A stretch of 5,514 bases of DNA from Candidatus Anderseniibacteriota bacterium. GTDB lineage: Bacteria; Patescibacteriota; Andersenbacteria; UBA10190. The notes below the pieces were generated by a model. It did not search any database. It was not told the DNA's origin and saw only the letters and a list, made by a program, of their open reading frames with translations. Within the stretch, counting starts at the first letter, position 1. Every line of letters starts with the position of its first letter. This document shows, piece after piece, positions 1-3,948 of this stretch. The stretch lies in NCBI GenBank assembly GCA_003229735.1, contig QIFI01000097.1:1-5514 (forward strand). Direction: 5' to 3'. Both the position numbers and the translations under genes were made by a program.

Positions 1-32
1 AGGGTAAAAATAATATGCTTATAACATCCGCG

Positions 33-85
33 TAACCCTCATCCCCCGCCCTTCTCCCTATGAATAGGGAGAAGGGAGAGCGCCC
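33..85 (-). repeat. GC-rich hairpin repeat, inverted copy
   Basis: This is a 13-bp perfect inverted repeat (49-61 pairing with 64-76) with a minimal loop, flanked on the left by a C-rich tract (38-50). On the minus strand the hairpin's 3' arm runs into a G-rich stretch with four G-runs of three or more, the pattern also seen at 2557-2580 and 5210-5232. It is the same repeat family as the two composite clusters further right, but in the opposite orientation. It lies downstream of the minus-strand RlpA-like gene. No T-tract follows the hairpin on either strand, so it is not a classical intrinsic terminator. Confidence 0.75.
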
Positions 86-201
86 TTAACCAGTGGGCGA
101 TTACTGAAGCTACAGCAATTTAACAATTTAACAATAGCCCCATAAAATCAAAATCCCGCCCTACCGTGTCTACAAACTACAAACTACCAACTACAAACTA
201 A
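86..201. repeat. AT-rich, low-complexity non-coding stretch
   Basis: No gene is visible here. It contains a short tandem (AATTTAAC-like units, about 117-131) and an A/C/T-only word repeat around CTACAAACTAC (171-201). The 19 bases at 183-201 (ACTACCAACTACAAACTAA) recur identically and in the same orientation at 5465-5483 near the other end of the window. It is the 3' flank of the minus-strand gene, and no clear terminator with a T-tract was found. Confidence 0.55.
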
Positions 202-894
202 CTAATAAACCTCCACCCTGACCTGGCCCACACTGCCATACATACCAATCGCCGTTTTCGTAGCCACCGTCAAATCCGCCACCCGATTATTATACTTCGC
301 CTGATAAAAACCGCCCGTATCGGTAATTCTTACATCCACCGACAATCCAGTTGCCAGATTGGTCACTTTTGCCCTATACCCCACTAAATGCTTTCTATCT
401 GCTCCAATCGCCATAGTTAAAGCCTCATCATTCAAAGGCTGCCCATTTGCCATAGTCAGATTAGGACTGCATCCCAGGCACCCGGCCCGGCTGTAATAAC
501 TGGCCTGGCCCTCTAAAACCACTGGATTAGATCTGGTGGGCACCGGTAAAACTACCAATTTAGGCGCGTAGGCCAGCTTGGCGATTGTCCGCCTCCTATA
601 TTTAATAGAAATTTCTGCCTCACCCGCCACCGCGCTAGCCAATCTATTAGAATAATCAGCTTCTCCAATCATCAAAGCATCAGATCCCAGCCTCTTGCCT
701 AGCCTGACCGAAGCCTCCAATTTCCGAGCTGGCGCGTGAGACAAATTAGCCTCAAAAGCCAACGCCGGTTGGGGAATCACCGCGCTGATTATAAACAGCA
801 CCGCCACCGCCAAAACCTCTATACTCTTAAATAATTCTTTTGTAGATTTATTTTTGTGTTGGAGATTGTGCTTAATGAGCACTGATAAAGCCAT
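202..894 (-). CDS. Exported RlpA-like double-psi beta-barrel protein
   Basis: The 230-residue protein has a Sec-type signal: a basic N-region (to about residue 24), a hydrophobic core (about 26-40) and a PALA cleavage site near residue 46. The middle (47-125) is unassigned. The C-terminal domain (about 127-230) reads as an RlpA/expansin-like double-psi beta-barrel: GQASYYS at 129-135, TMANGQPL at 147-154, KVTNLATG at 176-183, RITDTGGF at 189-196 and ADLTVATKTAIG at 206-217. RlpA proteins bind or cleave peptidoglycan, so a cell-wall role outside the membrane is inferred. Asp192 matches the conserved DxGxF aspartate, but the His of the usual LTAAH segment is absent (residues 159-164 read LTMAIG), so glycan cleavage is doubtful. 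Cys139 and Cys142 form a CxxC in an insertion. An in-frame stop lies shortly upstream of the ATG and no Shine-Dalgarno is well placed; the later in-frame TTG and GTG codons lie inside the hydrophobic core and would remove the N-region. Confidence 0.85.
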   Translation of the reverse strand: MALSVLIKHNLQHKNKSTKELFKSIEVLAVAVLFIISAVIPQPALAFEANLSHAPARKLEASVRLGKRLGSDALMIGEADYSNRLASAVAGEAEISIKYRRRTIAKLAYAPKLVVLPVPTRSNPVVLEGQASYYSRAGCLGCSPNLTMANGQPLNDEALTMAIGADRKHLVGYRAKVTNLATGLSVDVRITDTGGFYQAKYNNRVADLTVATKTAIGMYGSVGQVRVEVY

Positions 895-972
895 AATTGG
901 CTGTTAAGTGTGAACCTCACCTCTCTCCGGCATCAATAATTCCGTGGGGTTGAGCATTAAAACCCGCCCAAC

Positions 973-1003
973 AAAAAAGCCTGACAGAACATATCTATCA
1001 GGC
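973..1003 (-). terminator. Rho-independent terminator, minus strand
   Basis: Positions 979-1003 form a 10-bp stem around a 5-nt loop; the one odd pair is a G-U wobble when read on the minus strand. Six U residues follow at once (978-973). The orientation fits only minus-strand transcription: read on the plus strand, the A-run precedes the stem and the pair becomes C-A. It lies about 80 bases upstream of the RlpA-like start codon and only about 4 bases below the predicted start of transcription. Confidence 0.75.
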
Positions 1004-1013
1004 GAAACACGGT

Positions 1014-1042
1014 ATCCTAACATAAATCATAATGCATGTCAA
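1014..1042 (-). promoter_or_regulatory. Minus-strand sigma-70-type promoter
   Basis: On the minus strand there is a perfect -35 box TTGACA (1042-1037), a 17-base spacer and a -10 box TAGGAT (1019-1014, 4 of 6 matches). Transcription would start near 1007 and give a leader of about 113 nt to the RlpA-like ATG at 894, with the terminator hairpin at its very 5' end. An imperfect copy of the -35 region (plus-strand GTCAAGCCACATTT at 1038-1051, GTCAACCACATTTT at 1062-1075) lies 24 bases upstream. Confidence 0.65.
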
Positions 1043-1124
1043 GCCACATTTCCGTCCCCCCGTCAACCACATTTTATGGCCCTAATTAGCGAAAAACTTA
1101 CTTCTAATCTTTGCCTTTTACCTT

Positions 1125-1164
1125 TTAACCTTTCACACCTTGTCACTTTATGACAAAGTGTGAA
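1125..1164 (+). promoter_or_regulatory. Inverted-repeat operator and weak promoter of the rib operon
   Basis: The arms TTCACACCTTGTCA (1132-1145) and TGACAAAGTGTGAA (1151-1164) pair at 13 of 14 positions around a 5-base centre. The repeat ends three bases before the ribE ATG. A weak promoter can be drawn across it: TTAACC (1125-1130), an 18-base spacer and TATGAC (1149-1154), which would give a leader of about 7 nt. The symmetry suits a dimeric DNA-binding protein; an RNA hairpin is the alternative if transcription starts further upstream. No FMN riboswitch consensus is present. The promoter call is much weaker than the inverted repeat itself. Confidence 0.55.
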
Positions 1165-1167
1165 TAC

Positions 1168-1764
1168 ATGTTTACCGGCATAATCACCCACTTGGGTACC
1201 ATCCAGGATATAACCAAAACCGGATCCAACACCCAATTAAAAATCACCAGCCCTCTGGTCAAAGTCTTAAAGTCCGGCCACAGCGTAGCTGTTAATGGGG
1301 CTTGTCTCACCGTCTTGGATCAGGATAGTAATTCCTGGACCCACCATCTCATGGCCGAAACTCTGGCCAGAACTAATCTAGGCCGATTAAATGAAAATGA
1401 CCAGGTCAATCTCGAAACCGCCGTATCCTTCGGCGATAAAATGAACGGCCACTTCGTTCAAGGTCACATCGACGGCATCTGTGAAGTCACGGACATAACT
1501 CCCCAAGGCCAGGACACCATTATTACCTTCAAAGCTCCAGTCCATCTCTTGCCTTATATCGTCGCCAAAGGATCCATAGCCCTGGATGGCGTCAGTCTCA
1601 CCGTTGTAGATATCAAAGATACAGTTTTTACCGTTTCCATGTTCCCTTATACCCTCAAACACACCATATTTGGCCGGATTAACCAGGGCTACCATTCCAA
1701 CCTCGAAGTTGATATCATTGGACGATATGTCGAACGATTACTATCTCTTAGGCCGAGTAATTAA
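1168..1764 (+). CDS. ribE: Riboflavin synthase, alpha chain (two-barrel type)
   Basis: This enzyme makes riboflavin by dismutation of two 6,7-dimethyl-8-ribityllumazine molecules; the family works as a cytosolic trimer. The 198-residue product (E. coli enzyme: 213) shows both barrel repeats. The N-barrel has MFTGII at 1-6, SVAVNGACLTV at 39-49 with Cys46, METL-like AETLARTNLG at 63-72, and GHFVQGHIDG at 94-103. The C-barrel has KGSIALDGVSLTV at 134-146 (Lys134, Asp140, Ser143) and NLEVDIIGRYVER at 178-190 (Asp182). These match residues implicated in catalysis. The usual PHT/PET motif reads PYT at 160-162, at a position that varies in the family. The ATG at 1168 is preferred over the in-frame ATG at 1150 because MFTGII is the family's conserved N-terminus. 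It is the first gene of a three-gene operon; its end overlaps the kinase frame by 38 bases. No Shine-Dalgarno is visible. Confidence 0.95.
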   Translation: MFTGIITHLGTIQDITKTGSNTQLKITSPLVKVLKSGHSVAVNGACLTVLDQDSNSWTHHLMAETLARTNLGRLNENDQVNLETAVSFGDKMNGHFVQGHIDGICEVTDITPQGQDTIITFKAPVHLLPYIVAKGSIALDGVSLTVVDIKDTVFTVSMFPYTLKHTIFGRINQGYHSNLEVDIIGRYVERLLSLRPSN

Positions 1765-2113
1765 AGGTGACGGCCGCGGCCGATCCCTCGGCTTTGCCAC
1801 CGCCAACCTGGAATTGGATAACAAATCTATTCCTCCTCCCCTCGGCATATACGCCTGTTGGGCAACTATCCTTTCCGGCCAGCATTTCAAGGCCACTCTT
1901 CATTTTGGCCCTCGGCCCACCTTCCCGGGCAGTACCCCCAGCATCGAAGTCCACCTCATCAATTACCGGGGACCGGATATTTACGGTCAGACCCTCACTT
2001 GTGAAGGCTTAATTAAAATCCGGGCCATTTTTAAATTCAACTCCCCTGAAGACCTGAAAGAAATCATCCAGGATGATATAGAGATGGCTCTAAAAGAACT
2101 CGTTAAACCATGA
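1727..2113 (+). CDS. Stand-alone riboflavin kinase domain
   Basis: Riboflavin kinase phosphorylates riboflavin to FMN with ATP and Mg2+. The 128 residues correspond to only the C-terminal half of bacterial bifunctional RibF; the N-terminal FMN adenylyltransferase domain is absent. Motifs: GRVIKGDGRGRSLGFATAN at 9-27 (usual GxPTAN; here Pro is replaced by Ala24, with Thr25 and Asn27 kept), PLGIYACWA at 38-46, GPRPTF at 61-66, and EVHL at 74-77, whose Glu74 is the expected catalytic base. The helix SPEDLKEIIQDDIEMA (106-121) matches the family's C-terminal helix. ATG 1727 places the conserved GRV immediately after the start; an upstream TTG at 1670 would only lengthen the overlap. The start lies inside the end of ribE and the stop overlaps the ribH start (ATGA, 2110-2113), so translational coupling is likely. 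If no adenylyltransferase exists elsewhere, FAD would have to be made another way. Confidence 0.9.
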   Translation: MSNDYYLLGRVIKGDGRGRSLGFATANLELDNKSIPPPLGIYACWATILSGQHFKATLHFGPRPTFPGSTPSIEVHLINYRGPDIYGQTLTCEGLIKIRAIFKFNSPEDLKEIIQDDIEMALKELVKP

Positions 2114-2526
2114 ATAAGCCTAAAATAACCATTATCGCCGCCGCCTACCATCAGCCGCTTACCGACCAGATGATTGCCGCCGCTACTGATGAAATCCACC
2201 AGCAGGGAGCCAGCTTAATCAGCACCATCAAAGTTCCCGGCTGTTTCGAAATCCCTCTAATCGCCCAAAACCTCCTGGCCAAACAGCAGACTGATGCCAT
2301 AATTGCTCTCGGTTACCTGGAAAAAGGCGCCACTCTTCATGGTGAGGTCATCGGTCACTCCGTATATAAATCTCTTATCGACCTCCAGCTTAAATATAAT
2401 ATTCCCATCGGCCTGGGGATTATCGGCCCCGGCGCCACTAAAGACCAGGCCGAAGCCAGAAAAACCCAAGCCGCCCGCTCCGCCGTCAAAGCCGTCATCC
2501 AAACCCTCAACATTCTCAACCAGTAG
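2110..2526 (+). CDS. ribH: 6,7-dimethyl-8-ribityllumazine synthase, archaeal-like
   Basis: Lumazine synthase condenses 5-amino-6-ribitylamino-uracil with 3,4-dihydroxy-2-butanone 4-phosphate, supplying the substrate of RibE. The 138-residue protein has the family's single flavodoxin-like fold: AAAYHQPLTDQM at 10-21 (Tyr13 where Phe or Trp usually stacks on the substrate), VPGCFEIPL at 42-50, ALGYLEKGATLHGEVI at 66-81 with catalytic-type His77, and GIIGPGATKDQAEAR at 103-117 with the phosphate-binding Arg117. The IGLGIIGPGxTxxQAxxR segment resembles, from memory, archaeal RibH (for example of Methanocaldococcus) more than the bacterial FGVLTTxTxEQA form. The start overlaps the kinase stop by four bases. 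It is the last gene of the operon, and a GC-rich repeat begins right after its TAG. Confidence 0.92.
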   Translation: MNKPKITIIAAAYHQPLTDQMIAAATDEIHQQGASLISTIKVPGCFEIPLIAQNLLAKQQTDAIIALGYLEKGATLHGEVIGHSVYKSLIDLQLKYNIPIGLGIIGPGATKDQAEARKTQAARSAVKAVIQTLNILNQ

Positions 2527-2730
2527 AGGGGGTGGAAAGTGTCCCCTCTCCCCGATGGGGAGAGGGCGGGGGGTGAGGGGCGCAAGGCAAGAAGTTCTCT
2601 CCCCCTCCTTTTGAGGGGGAGCCAGAGGGGGTGGGAGATAAAATCAAAGTACCTGACACCTTCATTGCGGATTCTCGTAACGCGCTCCCTTCTCCCCTTC
2701 GGGGAGAAGGCCAGGATGAGGGGCGCGCCG
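2526..2730 (+). repeat. Composite repeat, copy A (three hairpin modules)
   Basis: Three GC-rich inverted repeats follow each other. Module 1 has a 10-bp stem (2544-2553 with 2557-2566, loop GAT) and runs into a G-rich tail with four G-runs (2557-2580). Module 2 has a 9-bp stem CTCCCCCTC/GAGGGGGAG (2599-2607 with 2613-2621) followed by a second G-rich tract. Module 3 has a 10-bp stem (2688-2697 with 2701-2710) and a tail containing CCAGGATGAGGGG and GGCGCGCC. The same modules occur in the same order and orientation at 5186-5343. A 38-base longer spacer between modules 2 and 3 (about 2638-2680) distinguishes this copy. No T-tracts follow the stems. It starts at the ribH stop codon. Confidence 0.85.
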
Positions 2731-2805
2731 CTACGCCATTAGTCATTAAAAATTAAGTCAGTAGAAATTCATTAGAAATTAGAAATTAAAAAATAGAAAT
2801 TGTTT
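2731..2805. repeat. AT-rich word repeat (AGAAATT) upstream of the charged-protein gene
   Basis: Directly after module 3, the sequence turns AT-rich and is built from near-identical words: ATTAGTCATTA (2739-2749), then AGAAATT at 2763, 2774, 2781 and 2795. It ends in a T-run just before the promoter at 2813. No coding potential was seen. It may serve as an AT-rich upstream promoter region, or be simple-sequence drift. Confidence 0.55.
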
Positions 2806-2812
2806 TTTTCCA

Positions 2813-2821
2813 TGCTATACT
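2813..2821 (+). promoter_or_regulatory. Extended -10 promoter of the charged-protein gene
   Basis: TGCTATACT combines the TGn extension with a -10 hexamer TATACT (2816-2821, 5 of 6 matches). No good -35 box sits 16-18 bases upstream, as is allowed for extended -10 promoters. Transcription would begin near 2828, leaving about three bases before the ATG at 2831; there is no room for a Shine-Dalgarno. Confidence 0.6.
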
Positions 2822-2830
2822 AAAACCACT

Positions 2831-3835
2831 ATGTTAAAATCCTTCTATATTTTACTGATATCATCCGCCGTCCTGATCACCGCCGCGCCAGCCCTTGCCC
2901 ACTCCGACGACACCGAAGTTAATGTCTCCGACACCATCACCGCCGACTCGGCCGTCACCGCCGCCACTGACATCGAAGTCACCGTTGATAACTCCGACGC
3001 AGACATAGACGCAGATATAGATATAGACACAAGTATAGACATAGACGAAGACATTTCCGATGCCGACCTCACCGTTGATCTGGAAGCCGAAGCCCTGCCC
3101 ACCACCAACCGTTTCCGCTTCTGGTGGGAAGGAGCCCGCGATAATGTCATCAGCATATTCACCTTTAACGCCCAAAAGAAAGCCGCTCAATTTCAGCTCC
3201 GCCTGCATCGGCTGGACCGCAAAGCGGCCGCCTGTGCCGAGATCGGCGATGAAGAATGCCTGGCTAAAATTGACCGGCGCACTAAAGATCTGCAGGAAAG
3301 AACCGAAAAATATATTGCCAAACGTGCCGAACTAAGAGAACAATCACAAGCCAGATTCAAAGAATGGCGTGAACGTCGGGCCGATAGACGACAAGAATTC
3401 AAAGCCCGGGCCGCCGAACGGCAGACCAAACGCCAACAGCTCATCAAAGACCGCCGGGCCAATCGGAAAGATGCCCTCCAAAACCGCCGTCAGCGTCGCC
3501 GGGCCATCAGGGATGACAGACAACAGCTCCGTCAGGACCGCCGCGATGATCTTAAAGACACCCGCCGGGACAAAATCAATAACCGCCAGGATTTAAGACA
3601 AGACCAGGCCGTCAAACGACAAGATGCGCGGGAAGGTCGAGCTGAAAAGCGCCAGGATCTTCGCGAACAACGATCCGATAAGCGCCAGGATCTCCAGGAT
3701 AAACGTCAGCAAAACCGTGATCGGCTCATTGAGCTTCGCAGTCAAAACCTCAAAAATCAACTCGACGACACCCGAGACAAAATCAAAACCCGCGAATTAA
3801 AGAACTCCGAATTAAACACCATCGAATCCCCCTAG
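2831..3835 (+). CDS. Exported charge-segregated protein, DUF5667-like helical domain
   Basis: Function unknown. A signal peptide (1-23, hydrophobic core 5-18, PALA before His24) indicates export. Residues 24-90 carry 23 Asp/Glu and no Lys/Arg, with an alternating Asp-Ile/Ala stretch at 56-75. Residues about 93-165 resemble, from memory, the DUF5667 helical domain of Patescibacteria (FWWEGARDNVISIFTFNAQK at 97-116, then two predicted helices); Cys135 and Cys143 flank the turn and could form a disulfide. Residues 161-320 form a very long predicted helix with about 55 Lys/Arg and 31 Asp/Glu, rich in Gln, containing (N/K)RQD(L/A) at 251, 262, 273 and 284: an exact 11-residue period. A right-handed coiled coil, a single alpha helix or a polyanion-binding stalk are possible. 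The ATG is set by the signal peptide and by the promoter a few bases upstream. It appears monocistronic. Confidence 0.85.
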   Translation: MLKSFYILLISSAVLITAAPALAHSDDTEVNVSDTITADSAVTAATDIEVTVDNSDADIDADIDIDTSIDIDEDISDADLTVDLEAEALPTTNRFRFWWEGARDNVISIFTFNAQKKAAQFQLRLHRLDRKAAACAEIGDEECLAKIDRRTKDLQERTEKYIAKRAELREQSQARFKEWRERRADRRQEFKARAAERQTKRQQLIKDRRANRKDALQNRRQRRRAIRDDRQQLRQDRRDDLKDTRRDKINNRQDLRQDQAVKRQDAREGRAEKRQDLREQRSDKRQDLQDKRQQNRDRLIELRSQNLKNQLDDTRDKIKTRELKNSELNTIESP

Positions 3836-3851
3836 AAAATCAAAAACGTAG

Positions 3852-3880
3852 TCGGATATCCCCTCGCCTCTCCAGGGGAA
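3852..3880 (-). repeat. Decayed GC-rich hairpin repeat
   Basis: CCCCT (3860-3864) and AGGGG (3874-3878) form a 5-bp stem with a 9-base loop. The minus-strand text GGAGAGGCGAGGGG resembles the G-rich tails of the composite repeats, so this looks like a degenerate single module, in the same orientation as the copy at 33-85. It lies just after the stop of the charged-protein gene. No T-tract follows. Confidence 0.45.
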
Positions 3881-3899
3881 CCTCGACCAGCAGGCGCCC

Positions 3900-3935
3900 C
3901 ACACTCTCCATATTAGCGCTAATACGGAGAGTGTG
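3900..3935. promoter_or_regulatory. 36-bp palindrome, probable operator of the ATPase gene
   Basis: Two 18-base arms centred between 3917 and 3918 pair at 17 of 18 positions (the exception is A3910/C3925). The outer arms are CACACTCTCC and GGAGAGTGTG; the core is TTAGCGCTAA. It covers the -35 region and ends with the TG of the extended -10 element of the ATPase promoter, where a bound dimeric repressor would block RNA polymerase. The predicted transcript starts downstream of it, so it should act as DNA rather than as an RNA hairpin of this gene. A role as a terminator for the upstream gene is less likely because no U-tract follows the stem. Confidence 0.75.
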
Positions 3936-3942
3936 ATATACT
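3934..3942 (+). promoter_or_regulatory. Extended -10 promoter giving a leaderless ATPase mRNA
   Basis: TGATATACT contains the TGn extension and TATACT (3937-3942). Usual spacing puts the transcription start at 3949, which is the A of the ATG. No Shine-Dalgarno is present. The hexamer is identical to that of the gene at 2831. Confidence 0.65.
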
Positions 3943-3948
3943 TAATTC

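Noticed and set aside
944..1153. 69-codon plus-strand reading frame before ribE
   Set aside because: It crosses the terminator, the minus-strand promoter and T-rich DNA; it has no domain-like composition and no start signal.
895..1167. FMN riboswitch ahead of the rib genes
   Set aside because: The conserved FMN-aptamer boxes (such as AGGGTGAAATTCCC and ACCGGCGGT) are absent; only the inverted repeat is found.
1150..1167. Upstream ATG as ribE start
   Set aside because: The six extra residues precede the conserved MFTGII terminus and would overlap the inverted repeat.
2544..2721. GC-rich hairpins as rho-independent terminators of the rib operon
   Set aside because: No T-tract follows any stem; a 3'-end role by another mechanism is left open as a finding.
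2526..2730. CRISPR array
   Set aside because: The three modules differ in sequence, and the gaps are not unique spacers between identical repeats.
2516..2746. Minus- and plus-strand reading frames across the composite repeat
   Set aside because: Their Pro/Ser/Gly/Arg-rich text is just the translated G/C-rich repeat; stems are conserved, not codons.
2845..3208. Ser/Met/Val- and Gly/Val-rich minus-strand frames opposite the acidic segment
   Set aside because: They are mirror images of the Asp-Ile repeat; the plus-strand frame has a signal peptide and a promoter.
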